Source of the DNA: Triparma columacea
Lineage: Eukaryota > Sar > Bolidophyceae > Parmales > Triparmaceae
Assembly: GCA_030267965.1 (NCBI GenBank)
Contig: BRYA01000758.1
Coordinates: 1 to 64,000 of the forward strand
Length of the DNA: 64,000 nucleotides
Direction of reading: 5' to 3'
Shown here in pieces: positions 40,880 through 51,049 of this stretch (the first letter of the stretch is position 1; every line of letters starts with the position of its first letter). Made by a program: the position numbers and the translations under genes. The notes beneath the pieces were generated by a model. That model searched no databases, was not told the origin of the DNA, and saw only the letters and a list, made by a program, of their open reading frames with translations.

Positions 40880-42473
40880 GCAGAAGAGTGCCGAGAAAAC
40901 CAGGAAGCAGTGAAAAAATCAGCGGGAATCGGAGAGCAGGGGGAAAAGAATTGGTGTTGAGGAGATCGACAGGAGCCTCATGATCAGGAGATGAGCGTAA
41001 GGCAATGGAATGGAGAGTTCTAGTATCGTGGTTAGTGCAACTGGCGATGTAGCCACTGTGACCGGATACCTCAAGTCCGTTGGTAGATCAGTGTGTAGGA
41101 GACTACGAACTGGGAAGATAGTGAAAGTGTGTTCTCTGTGTTTGGAAGATTGAAAGTGGATTCCCTGTTGTTGGAAGATTAAGAATTGGAGATGTAGCCA
41201 CTGTGCCGGATGCCTCAAGTCCGGTGGTAGATCAGTGTGTGGGAAACTACGAAAAAAAATGCTCGACGACTGGTGTTGCAAATCAAAGGACGTGCTTCTA
41301 AGTGGTTTTTATCAGTTTAACGATAGGGTTTCACCCTATGGTTCTGGCAGATCTATTCCGATCAGCCAGAGCCTCAGGACCCGGGATTATCCGCCTTTGG
41401 CAACTCTCAATCTCAACGGGTAAACGGTCCTCTCGTTCTGTCTTTCTCTTGACACTATTCACCTAAGCTAATAGTTCAAAATATGATAAATGGTAGATAT
41501 GGCGGATCAAGTAATAGTCGTTCTTACTGAAGTGTATGTTATTTTAAAGTATAGGAGGGAAAACCAGAGTCGTTCAAACTGCCTCCAACGGCTGACGAGT
41601 CAGGGTTGAGCATTCAGACAAGGGAAATCTGACTTCAACATCATTACATCAGACTTCTCCAATATCGCCACTGACATGGCCATAGCATTCGATTAACACT
41701 CCTACGTTCCAACGGACGCCATACGTGTCAACGGCTGGATATCACTTCTGTCAATGTGAAACCTGGGAAACCAGGAGGGAAGCAGAAAAGAACCGAATCC
41801 AAAAACAGAAAGCGGAACGGCCTTAAGCAAGAGACAGAGTTTTAACATCCAATTCAAGCCTATTAGTTAGGGAAACGGGTAAAAGAGCGACGCATAAGTA
41901 CTCTTAGAGCATATTATATCAGTAAAAAAAAATTCCATCTTTCTTTTACTGTTTTATACTTTCTCAAATTCAATATAAGGTGATATTTGATCCATGATAC
42001 AAATTATAATTTAATGATATTGAAGTCCTAAATTTTATTTAGAGAATTTAAGTATTCTTCATCAAATTTAATTTCAATTGTCAGATAATCTTTAAAATAT
42101 TTAACAATCATTTAAAAGTATTCAAAACATAAAAAAGAGACGATTGAATTAATAATTTTATGAATTTTTCAGCATTTACTTTTTAATAAATTTCGTTATC
42201 AGATAGATATCAATGTGATGTAATTATAACCTATGACTAAGAGATGATCTAAGATTTTTTGGTGCAAGTTTTTTCAGAGCAGTTACATAAATTTCAAATT
42301 CTCCTTTGTTTAAGTGACATAAAAACCCTAACACTAATCACTAACAACGTCATCATAATTCGTCCCAGCAAATTATTGACTTTTAGCCGCATCTTCTTCA
42401 GGGTACACACACCCCAGTGGACCGGACAAAACGAACAACCCAACCCTTCCCCACTTCCTCCTACGGCGGGCTA
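40880..42473. other. Gene-poor, partly AT-rich region with a diverged direct repeat
   Basis: About 1.6 kb without a supportable gene. A direct repeat of about 64 bp occurs at 41046-41109 and 41191-41253 (gatgtagccactgtg ... gatcagtgtgt). The copies are about 145 bp apart and differ at about six positions. 41880-42330 is strongly AT-rich with poly-A/T tracts. The segment 41550-41870 reads like decayed coding sequence with several stops (ITSDFSNIATDMAIAFD). I could not tie it to a transposon family. The region may be mobile-element remains or an unannotated non-coding transcript. Confidence 0.5.
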
Positions 42474-43902
42474 ATGGCGGAACGCTCCTTCCCCCACCCC
42501 CCCCCACACCCAAACCCAAACCTGTTCATTTCCAATTACAATGGTATCCGGGAGCAGTGGACGAGTTCTCAAGGGGGAATAAGATTGAGATTCATGCCGG
42601 ATGGCATCATTGAGTTTGTCATTGAAAGTTTTTATAGAGAGATGCCGTTCCCATGTTTCAAGAACCAGGGAAGTACGCTTTACAGGCTCATGATGATGAA
42701 ACTTTGGGAAATAAATCGGACAGATCGGGATACAAATGAGACAGCTACTTACTATGAAGAAATGGAGGTGAGTAGGGGGGAAATCGACAGACGATGGCTC
42801 GTAATCCGCTAATTCTAAGGCGCTTTGATTCCTTCGTCACAGTTTGTTTGGGAGGCAACAGCAAAGGTGCACCTATTTATCCTCGACAATGATATGCACA
42901 TGAGCACAATTACCAGAGCTGCCTTTGCAAGGTGCAGCAATTTGGTCAAGGTAACACTCCCTCATACCCTCGAGATATTACCGTTTGCCTTTTGTGGTTG
43001 TAACTTTTTGGAGGTGAGAAGCGCCGCATGTGAGGGGGGTTAAAAAAAAGGGGGGATTTACTTCACATCCCATGTGTGTCATACCATCGACACGTCACTG
43101 AAATCCTTCGCCCCCCCCCCCCCGCCCCCCCCCCTCCACATCTCAGGAGGTTTACGCCCCTAGCGCAGTCGTGTTGCACGAGGGTTGTTTCTCGCGTTGT
43201 CCCATTTTGAGGGCTGTCAAGATTCCCTACGGCATAACAATCGGGGACAAGGTTTTCTCGGACTGCCCCTCCCTCCGTCATGTCGACGTCGACCCTGAGT
43301 GCCGCTATGGTTCCGGCGTTTTCTTCAAGTGTCTAACCCTAGAGGTCCTAGCGTCTGCCGCTAGGTTCAACATTGAGAGTGGGGACACGACTTGGTCAGC
43401 CGACCCGAACCCACTAGCAGTCGTAAGTGGGACCCGTCAACCCGTGCCAGAAGGACCTGACCACCCTTTGACGGGCCCCGCGAGTGATCCCACGGTCGGT
43501 ATAATGTCTTACTTGCATTGGATAAGAAGGCGAGACGCTTTCATCAAGGAGTCTAGGGAACAAGCCTTTACGACTCTCTCCATGCTTAAGCTTTGCAAGT
43601 CGTACAACTGGATGGTTTTCACGACTACCCCCTGGTGGCTATACGGCCGCGAGAGGGCTCACCCTAAAACCCGTTTGATGAAGTTTTTACTTGAGAGAGG
43701 GGAGGGGGGTATCGCCGAGCACATTATCTCCTTCCTGGGGGACATGAGGGGCTGCCCGAGGAGAGACTTGCGGAAGGCTGACAAGGGGTCCCTGCTGAAG
43801 GACGGGCTGGAGATGGGGGTTCTGAAGAGTGAGCTGAACGGCGCCAACGAAAAGTTCTGGGGGGTTCAAGTTGACGGCTTTGGCAAGTTGCTGGATGGGT
43901 AG
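42474..43902 (+). CDS. BspA-like LRR protein with divergent repeats, three exons, 406 aa
   Basis: Exons are 42474-42767, 42843-43013 and 43147-43902, all joined in phase 0 with GTGAG donors and CAG acceptors. An N-terminal segment (LRFMPDGIIEFVIESFYRE, LYRLMMMKLWEI) precedes about three BspA-type repeats. These include ITRAAFARCSNLVKVTLPHT, PFAFCGCNFLEEV and CFSRCPILRAVKIPYGI. The C-terminal half is helical with a conserved-looking block (SYLHWIRRRDAFIKESREQA, GIAEHIISFLGDM). It has far fewer and older repeats than the gene at 22.1 kb and a different C-terminal module. The ATG at 42474 follows an in-frame stretch opened by GTG, so a 5' exon upstream is possible. Confidence 0.78.
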
Positions 43903-44215
43903 GGTAGCTTTGGCTTTTGGGAGATCGGGGGGGTCGCGCAACGCGTGAGATCTTGGGGGTCGAAACGACGTGGGTGGGTATCGAGTTTTGTGTGCTGGGT
44001 GGTGGTAGCTTTGAGAAACTTATCAGGCTTTTTAGAAAACAACATGATAATAATGTAAAGGGATGAATTTATTTCTCCACTTTTATTTATGCAACAACAT
44101 GGCACTATATGGCCAGCCTCTCGCTCCAAGACCCACTTTAGACGGACTCTAGACGGACTTTAGACAAACTTTAGTTCGGACACGCCATAAATCCAACTAA
44201 TCAAGCGCCAAGAGG
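43903..44215. other. Intergenic with a short degenerate repeat
   Basis: About 310 bp between convergent units. Near 44140-44180 a roughly 13-base unit (ctttagacggact) occurs three to four times with changes. Nothing else is seen. Confidence 0.45.
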
Positions 44216-44420
44216 TTAGAGAAACTCCAGAATTACTCTCCACAAAACTGTCGGGATCATCTCACGTGTCGGAGTTGCACTCAGCGGTGAGGCTACAACT
44301 CCGTCCATTCCGCCCGGGTGATTCTCCACGTGAATCAAGGTTCCCTTGAGGCACAGTAGAGCGTTGACGCGTTCGATCACAGCGACATTGCGGTGCCACC
44401 TGTAGGGTGGTTTGCCAGCC
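44216..44420 (-). pseudogene. Orphan C-terminal module of a BspA-LRR protein
   Basis: Minus-strand codons read YRWHRNVAVIERVNALLCLK, HVEN, then VLWRVILEFL and a stop. This is almost identical to the last ~75 residues of the BspA-LRR protein ending at 23195. No LRR repeats precede it. Instead the frame runs back into unrelated sequence and overlaps the 3' part of an ankyrin-MYND gene. It is therefore a truncated copy, left by duplication or recombination. A different Ser/Thr-rich insert (ASPLSATPTREMIP) replaces the linker of the intact protein. Confidence 0.75.
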
Positions 44421-44555
44421 GAGATTAACACTAAGGAGGACTGTGATGAAGCATTCGACCCTTTCAAAGGTATCATGGGACTACTATAAAAGGTGGAAGT
44501 TGGTTCCATGAAAAAGAATTTCACATCTAGCCGCCGCATTACTGTATTGTTTCGT

Positions 44556-45738
44556 TCACTTCTTACCCCTACCCTTCTTCCCCTTCTTGCCCTTCTTCCC
44601 CTTGTTCCCTGTCGCAACTGCTCCTTCCGCTACTCCCACATCCGCTACTCCCACATCCGCTACTCCCACATCCCCTCCTCCCGCCGCCGCTCCCTTCCCT
44701 GTCTTGGATCTTTTCTTGACCATTGCCTCACTCTCCCCCCTTTCGTTCAGTGGTCCTGTGCACTGCACCCTGTGCTCCCTCCAGTGCTTGACCTGGCACT
44801 CCCTCGAGCAGTAGGCGACAGTGCGACAGGGACACATATGGAGCTTGTCACGCTGCTTGGCAGTTACAGCAATGTAGACCCTCACAAACAAAGAAGCAGA
44901 AGGGACGGCCTTGAAGGTACCGTTGTGTGATGTTGGCGATTGTAGGATCGCGATGGTAAGACGCCAAATACTCGAATTTGTCTCGAACTACGTCGGAATC
45001 GGGCTTTCCGAGATGAAGAAATGTTACGAACATCTTTATTGCAACATCTCTACTAAGCCTAGGGTGTCCTCCTCTGCACGCGTGGAAGCAATGACAAAAC
45101 ACAAAGTACACGTCGTTGGTGGATGTAATAGCACCGCGCGTGAGAAACAGCCTGCATATGTCGTGTGCTCCATGACTGACACTATAAATAAGTGGTGAAA
45201 GAACATGTCCATCAGGGTGAACCATTGTCTTGTTCACATTTGCTCCATGATCGAGAAGTGCTATGGCCTGATCAATGTGTCCCCTTGCAGCAGTAGACAT
45301 CAAAAGGGTGGAAAAGCCTCCCCCCAACACTCCAAATTGTAGGTCCATATCAGGGTCAAGTCCATGTTCTAAGAGCAATCTCAAGATTGTTGAATTGTCA
45401 CTATTCCTCATTGATATATCTGCGGCCAAGTACATGGCTTTCTTGTTGTCGAAGCCGGCCTCTAAGGTAAGCTTGACCATCTCAACATTATCTTGAATAG
45501 AGGCTTTAGTGAGGACTGAAACTACCGTCCAGTTCTCATCAACCCTCGGGCTATAAACTCCTAACAAAACCTCAGGACCATGTTCCTTGGCATACCCCTT
45601 GATGCGATCCCAGTCTTGTTGAGCAGCCCAATTGAAGCAGCGCTGTTGGCCTTCTGTCAAATCGTCAAAACTATATACTGCCACACTTGTGGTCTCTGAT
45701 GAATTGTGTGACGACTGTACCTCTGATAGGGATGTCAT
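44556..45738 (-). pseudogene. Ankyrin-MYND protein, copy 1, frameshifted before the MYND finger
   Basis: From ATG at 45738 the frame encodes the same N-terminal domain and ankyrin-like repeats as copies 2 and 3 (IKGYAKEHGPEVLLGVY, MVKLTLEAGFDNKKAMY, LLLEHGLDPDMDL, AIALLDHGANVNKT). At 44866-44875 ten extra bases (acagcaatgt on the plus strand) shift the frame, and translation stops at 44848 after 296 residues. The MYND finger (CPCRTVAYCSREC, HWREHRVQC) and the Lys/Gly-rich tail remain intact in another frame down to 44556. The first MYND Cys pair is also changed (FCFFVC against FCCFVC). It may still make a finger-less ankyrin protein. The tail has a triplicated 5-residue motif (VGVAD). Confidence 0.8.
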
Positions 45739-46034
45739 TTTTGAGCGAACTTATCCCAAATTTGTGTTTATAGCGGCAAATTACGATGTGATAGTGATCA
45801 ACAAATCCTTGAAGCTACTCCACTTAGGCAGAAGTGTCGTGTAGGTGCTAATATTGGAGTCCAACCAAAATTGCCACCACCCTTTGAGAAAGTTTCTTGA
45901 AAGCAGTCGAAAGCAGGAGCAGGAGAAATATGGAATTGTTCATTCTCACGCTGATCGCAAAAAAAATAAGCAATTTGATGTACATCGAATTCTGAAAAAT
46001 TGCTTATAGCCGCCGCATTACTGTATTGTTTCGT

Positions 46035-47195
46035 TCACTTCTTCTTACCCCTACCCTTCTTCCCCTTCTTGCCATTCTTCCCCGTCGCAACTGCTCCTTC
46101 CGCTACTATCGCACCTGCTCCTTCCGCTACTCCCACATCCACTACTCCCGCCGCCGCTCCTTTCCCTGTCTTGGATCTTTTCTTGACCATTGCCTCACTC
46201 TCCCCCCTTTCGTTCAGCGGTCCCGTGCATTGCACCTTGTGCTCCCTCCAGTGCTTGACCTGACACTCCCTCGAGCAGTAGGCGACGTTACGACAGGGAC
46301 ACATATGGAGCTTGTCGCGCTCCTTGGCAGTTAGAGCCTCGCAAACAAAGCAGCAGAAGGGACGGCCTTGAAGGTAATGTTTCGTGATGTTGGTGATTGT
46401 AGGATCGCGTCTGGAAGGATGGAAAGAATCCAATTTGTCTCGAAGTACGTCGTAATCGGGCTTTCCGAGATGAAGAAATGTTGTGAACATCTTTATTGCG
46501 ACATCTCTACAAAGGCTAGGGTCTTCTCCTTTGCACGCGTAGAGGCATACACCCAACACACGAAGCACGTCGTCGGTGGTTGGAATAGCACCGCGCGTGA
46601 GAAACAGCCTGCATAAGTCGTGTGCTCCATAACTCATAGTAAAAGTAAGTGGTGAAAGAATGTGTCCATCAGAGTTAACCACTGTCTTGTTCACAATTGC
46701 TCCATGATCGAGAAGTGCTATGGCCTGATCAATGTGTCCCTTTTGAGCAGCAGACATCAAAAGGTTGGTATTGTCTTCATCCCACCCTTCGACTCGTAGG
46801 TCCATATTAGGGTCAAGTCCATGTTCTAAGAGCAATCTCAAGAATGTTGAATTGTCACTATTCTTTATTGATATATGTGCGGCCGTGTACATGGCTTCCT
46901 TGTTGTCGAAGCCGGCCTCTAAGGTAAGCTTGACCATCTCAACATTTTGGTGATATGAGGCAATTGCAAGGACTGAAAGTACCTTCCATTTCTCATCAAC
47001 AAGCATTTTATAAACGCCTAACAAAACCTCAGGACCATGTTCCTTCGCATACCCCTTGATGCGATCCCAGTCATCTTCCCAAGCCCAGTTCAAGCATAAC
47101 TGCTGACCGTATGTCAAGTCGTCAAAACTATTTACTGTCACATTTGTGGTCTCTGATGAATTGTGTAACGATTGTACCTCAGATCGTGATTCCAT
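46035..47195 (-). CDS. Ankyrin-repeat MYND zinc-finger protein, copy 2, 386 aa
   Basis: Intronless, ATG at 47195 (MESRSEVQSL). Four to five ankyrin-like repeats cover about residues 60-260, including LRLLLEHGLDPNMDL and QAIALLDHGAIVNKT. A MYND finger follows near residues 295-340: CFVC, then CPCRNVAYCSREC, HWREHKVQC. The CPC spacing (C-x-C) is shorter than the textbook C-x2-C, a variant also seen in the other copies. The tail is Val/Ala then Lys/Gly-rich (GKNGKKGKKGRGKKK). MYND fingers bind proline-rich peptides, and ankyrin repeats mediate protein contacts. Ankyrin-MYND proteins are often adaptors or methyltransferase-linked, but no SET domain is present. Two tandem relatives flank it. Confidence 0.88.
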   Translation of the reverse strand: MESRSEVQSLHNSSETTNVTVNSFDDLTYGQQLCLNWAWEDDWDRIKGYAKEHGPEVLLGVYKMLVDEKWKVLSVLAIASYHQNVEMVKLTLEAGFDNKEAMYTAAHISIKNSDNSTFLRLLLEHGLDPNMDLRVEGWDEDNTNLLMSAAQKGHIDQAIALLDHGAIVNKTVVNSDGHILSPLTFTMSYGAHDLCRLFLTRGAIPTTDDVLRVLGVCLYACKGEDPSLCRDVAIKMFTTFLHLGKPDYDVLRDKLDSFHPSRRDPTITNITKHYLQGRPFCCFVCEALTAKERDKLHMCPCRNVAYCSRECQVKHWREHKVQCTGPLNERGESEAMVKKRSKTGKGAAAGVVDVGVAEGAGAIVAEGAVATGKNGKKGKKGRGKKK

Positions 47196-47486
47196 TTTTG
47201 AGTGAATCAACCACAAGTGTAAGTTTATAGCGGCAAATTACGATGTGATAGTGATCAACAAAGCCTTAAAGCTACTCCACTTAGTCAGAAGTGTCGTGTA
47301 GGTGCTAATATTGGAGGCCAAATAAAAATGACATCACAAAAACCCCAAAAGCTCTCTGTTCCAAAATTAGTTGGAGGAATATGAAATTGTTCATTCTCAC
47401 GCTAATCGCAATAAAATATAAGCAATTTGATGTACACAGAATTCTGAAAAATTGCTTATAAACGCCGCATCACTGTATTGTTTCGT

Positions 47487-48641
47487 TCACTTCTTCTTAC
47501 CCCTCCTTTTCTTGCCCTTCTTCCCCGTCGCAACTGCTCCTGCTGCTTCGGCTACTGCTCCTGCTGCTTCGGCTACTCCCACATCCGCTCCTCCCGCCGC
47601 CGCTCCCATCCCTGTCTTGGATCTTTTCTTGACCATTGCCTCACTCTCCCCACTTTCGTTCAGCGGTCCCGTGCATTGCACCTTGTGTTCCCTCCAGTGC
47701 TTGACCTGGCACTCCCTCGAGCAGTAGGCGACAGTGCGACAGGGACACATTAGGAGCTTGTCGCGTGACTTGGCAGTTAGAGCCTCGCAAACCGAGCAGC
47801 AGAAGGGACGGCCTTGAAGGTAATGTTTCGTGATGTTGGTGATTGTAGGATCGTGATAGGAAGGTTCGAAAGAATTGAAGTTGTCTCGAACTACGTCGGA
47901 ATCGGGCTTTCCGAGATGAAGAAATGTTGTGAACATCTTTATTGCGACATCTCTACTAAGCTCAGGGTGTTCTCCTTTGCACGCGTCGAGGCAATGACTA
48001 AACACATAAAGCACGTCTTCGGTGGTTGGAATAGCACCGCGTGTGAGAAACAGCCTGCATATGTCTTGTGCTCCATAAAAGATAGTAGAAGTAAGTGGTG
48101 AAGTAACAACTCCATCGTCAACCTCTGTTTTATTCACATTTGCTCCATGATCGAGAAGTGCTATGGCCTGATCAATGTGTCCCACATAAGTAGCAAGCAT
48201 CAACAGGTTGGACCCAAAATCATCTTCCACCAACCCTTCGACTCCTAGGTCGATATTAGGGTCAAGTCCATGTTCTAAGAGCAATCTCAAGATTGTTGAA
48301 TTGTCATCACTATACTTCATTGATATCATTGCGGCCGCGTACATGGCTTTCTTGTTGTCCAAGCCGGCCTCTAAGGTAAGCTTGATCATCTCAACATTAT
48401 CGTGATTTGAGGCGATGGTGAGGACTGAAACTGCCTTCCATTTCTCATCACTCGGGCTATAAACTCCTAACAAAACCTCAGGACCATGTTCCTTGGCATA
48501 CCCCTTGATGCGATCCCAGTCTTGGACTAGAGCCCATTCCAAGCACAACTGCTGACCGTCTGTCAAAACGTCCAAACTAGATACTGCATTTGTGGTCTCT
48601 GATGAATTGTGTGACGATCGTACCTCTGATTGTGATGCCAT
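47487..48641 (-). CDS. Ankyrin-repeat MYND zinc-finger protein, copy 3, 384 aa
   Basis: Same architecture as copy 2, ATG at 48641 (MASQSEVRSS). Ankyrin repeats include LRLLLEHGLDPNIDL and QAIALLDHGANVNKT. The MYND finger is intact (CSVC, CPCRTVAYCSREC, HWREHKVQC). The tail differs by an imperfect repeat (AEAAGAVAEAAGAVA). Differences from copy 2 fall mostly in loop regions and in the segment around residues 130-150. The first MYND pair reads CSVC rather than CFVC. It is the only copy, along with copy 2, able to make a full-length protein. Confidence 0.88.
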   Translation of the reverse strand: MASQSEVRSSHNSSETTNAVSSLDVLTDGQQLCLEWALVQDWDRIKGYAKEHGPEVLLGVYSPSDEKWKAVSVLTIASNHDNVEMIKLTLEAGLDNKKAMYAAAMISMKYSDDNSTILRLLLEHGLDPNIDLGVEGLVEDDFGSNLLMLATYVGHIDQAIALLDHGANVNKTEVDDGVVTSPLTSTIFYGAQDICRLFLTRGAIPTTEDVLYVFSHCLDACKGEHPELSRDVAIKMFTTFLHLGKPDSDVVRDNFNSFEPSYHDPTITNITKHYLQGRPFCCSVCEALTAKSRDKLLMCPCRTVAYCSRECQVKHWREHKVQCTGPLNESGESEAMVKKRSKTGMGAAAGGADVGVAEAAGAVAEAAGAVATGKKGKKRRGKKK

Positions 48642-48896
48642 TTTTGAGCGAACCTGCCCCAAATTTGAGTTTATAGCGGCAAAATACGATGTGATAGTGA
48701 TCAACAAATCCTTGAAGCTACTCTAAGCAGGCAGAAGTGTCGTGTAGGTGCTAATATTGGAGTCCAACCAAAATTGCCACCACCCTCTGAGAAAGTTTCT
48801 TGAAAGCAGTCGAAAGCAGGAGCAGTTTGTCAAAAGTGATATTAGTTTACATTCAAAAGTGTAAAACACCAGGATTCTTCAGAACCCCCGTATTCC
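48642..48896. promoter_or_regulatory. Upstream flank of copy 3, conserved across the ankyrin-MYND units
   Basis: The block ttatagcggcaaa.tacgat, then gtgatagtgatcaacaaa and tcgtgtaggtgctaatattgg, recurs upstream of all three genes (about 45770-45860, 47225-47310, 48670-48760). It is the best candidate promoter or 5'-UTR element here. Recent duplication alone could also explain it. Confidence 0.45.
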
Positions 48897-50279
48897 TCAC
48901 AATACGCCTCCGTCCGGTAGTACCTTAATTTCCGGTAGTCCCCCTCCCACCCACACCCATCCTTCTTCTTCCTTCGGTTCCTCTCCCCCCCACCCGAACC
49001 AGTAAACCACCGCCCCTTGCCCATACCTATGAACATACCCCTCCGCCTGTCTCCTAACCTCGTGTTTATTAGTCCCCTCATCCCCATACATGGCCTTACT
49101 ATCAATCCACCTAACCCCCCTCCATTTCCCCCCCACCTTAATCCCCACCGGTACCTCAAGCACGACATCCGGGGTCTTGCTCTTCCCGCTCTCCCTCAAG
49201 TCCTCCTCGGTCTTGAAGGAAGCGCCGAGGGAGAGGAGCTGACGGGTGAGTAAAGCCTCGTACTCTATACCCTGCTGTCTCCTGTACGCGTCATGGAGGG
49301 GGCCGTTTATTGGGTCAAGTGAGACTGCTTTGATTACGTCCTTATACAGGGGGTAGAAAGGTACCCCACCCTCACTCCCTCCCTCCTCCTCCCCGTCAAC
49401 CTCTCTGAAAGGGTCCCAGTCTCCCTCCTCTTCCTCCTCCTCTTCCTCTCTCTCCCCCCTCCCCCCAATTTCGTTGTATCTTCTAACCCTCGCCCCCTCC
49501 TCCGTAATAATTTGTCCATACCCCTTTAGCCATTTGTTAGGTTCCTTCATAGCTTCCCCGAGTTGTTTACCTCTCAACCCAGTTGTCCTTTCTACTACCA
49601 TACGAGCGAGATTGTAGAGGGGGATGTTGTGGAGGGAGGATATTGAGGGGAGAGTACGACCGGAGAGGTAGAGATTAAGGGAGGGGGGGAGGAGAGACTT
49701 GAAATGAAGGTGGTTTCGCTTGTTGTGATGGGCCTGGGGGGAGAGGGTGGGGGGTAGGGGTAAGAGTGGAGAATGGGGATTTAAGATGGGGAGGAAAAGG
49801 AAGAAGGTTGTAGCTCTATTTGTAACTCTACGTGGGTCTATGTGGGTCTACTTGGGCTCAACTTGGAGGCCCAACTTGGGCGAACCTCCACTCTCTCCTT
49901 TATCTACCTCCACACACACAAACGCACACACACGCACACTATCTCTAGCTCCACACACAGGAGGCGCTGCTTGCTTGGTGCACTCCCTCACCTGCAGGTT
50001 CCTCACTAAACTTATGAATGCATCGTGTTGTAGTCCAGTTAGTTTAGCTCCTTCTCTAATGTTTTTATGTGTACATCTAGTTGTTACAATTTGCATGGCT
50101 ATTTTCGTTGCGAATGTGTATTCTGTGTGTTCCGTGTGATCTGCGTTGGGTGTTGTTGTGGAGACTGCTGCTGTGGAGGGTATTGCTGTAGACATTGCTG
50201 TAGACATTCCTGTGGATTCTGTCGTCATTGATTCTATATTATTAAGCTCTGAGGAGGTAGAGGAATTAAAGGTCATCAT
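48897..50279 (-). CDS. CDIN1: CDAN1-interacting nuclease 1 (C15orf41/CDIN1), two exons, 374 aa
   Basis: Exons are 49992-50279 and 48897-49733, phase 0, GTGAGG donor and CCCCCAG acceptor. The C-terminal PD-(D/E)xK domain has the family signature. YEALLTRQL and LRESGKSKTPDVVLEVP (TPD motif) are followed by RWIDSKAMYGDE (D-x-K), QAEGYVHRYGQGAVVYWFGW and the terminal strand. The helical N-terminal half includes AHHNKRNHLHF and YNLARMVVERT, matching the region before the nuclease domain in the human protein. An acidic insertion (EREEEEEEEEGDWD) lies between them. Human CDIN1 binds codanin-1 and mutation causes dyserythropoietic anaemia type I; its substrate is unsettled. The start at 50279 gives a Ser/Thr-rich leader; translation might begin at a later Met. 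Confidence 0.85.
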
Positions 50280-51049
50280 ATTGGATGCAGAAGAGGATAC
50301 AGATGAGGAGATAGAAGAGCTAAAGGTAGTCAATTTGAGGACTTGATTCCCGAACCTTGGAGTAGTTCTTCTTATTTCCTTCCTATTCACTATTATTTAT
50401 CCTTATTATAGCTCTATAGCGTTTATTGGCCACTTATTGTATGACTCAATGTATAATATATATGTAATACGTGTATTATGGATATGTAAAGAGATGGCCA
50501 AATCAAATTGGCAAAATTCGCAAAATCTCCGCTCCCACCAAATTCCGCCACTTGTCTTCTCTCTCTCCCTTTTCTCTTCTGTTTTCTTCTGTCTCCTTCC
50601 AAACTCATTCTCTGTCTATGTAAGTAATTTCGCTCCCCCAAAACACTCATACACATTTTTATGTACACAGAATACACAAACACGCACCGATTTTCCCCCA
50701 ACAAAGCCCACAACCATCCAAAATTTAGTTCTCATGTGGAGCGTTACGGTTGATACCACGAACCCCAAATTAAACACAAAATATACAACAAACACTCATA
50801 TCACCCCGATGATGCCATGCGCATTACCACACACAATCGAACTCTATAGCATAACTATCGTAAATGTACCCAACTGACCAAAAAAATCCTATCCAACATA
50901 CTTTACCGAACGAGTCCTTCTCAACTTAAATTCAAGGCCTCAAACCAAGCATTCAAACTCCAACCCTCTTGTCCTCATCCAAACAAACTAACCCTTCCCC
51001 GTCCCCCCCCCCCCGCGCCCTCCTCATCCCTCCAAAATAGCAATAAAAA
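50280..51049. other. Intergenic, AT-rich, no gene supported
   Basis: About 770 bp between divergent genes. An open frame of about 145 codons at 50437-50877 has no domain, runs through A/T-rich sequence and looks like chance. The final 50 bp before the PDI ATG are C-rich (ccccccccccgcgccctcctc), like the upstream sequence of other genes here. Confidence 0.5.

Larger units (their letters stand above)
44524..48830 (-). repeat. Tandem triplication of a ~1.45-kb ankyrin-MYND gene unit
   Basis: Three head-to-tail units share the coding region, the 3' flank (gccgcattactgtattgtttcgttcac at about 44535, 46010 and 47463 in similar form) and the 5' flank. Start codons are spaced 1457 and 1446 bp apart. 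The 5' flanks of copies 1 and 3 share an extra stretch (ccaccaccct.tgagaaagtttcttgaaagcag, about 45875 and 48780) that copy 2 lacks. Copy 2 was therefore partly replaced there, or copies 1 and 3 are the closer pair in that segment. Confidence 0.85.

Noticed and set aside
41235..41423. 62-codon frame in the gene-poor tract
   Set aside because: Too short, no similarity recognised, and one end lies in the direct repeat.
48842..49168. 108-codon minus-strand frame overlapping the CDIN1 3' part
   Set aside because: An alternative frame of the CDIN1 exon; the nuclease motifs are in the other frame.
50437..50877. 146-codon frame between CDIN1 and the PDI
   Set aside because: Low-complexity AT-rich sequence; no domain and no sensible start context.
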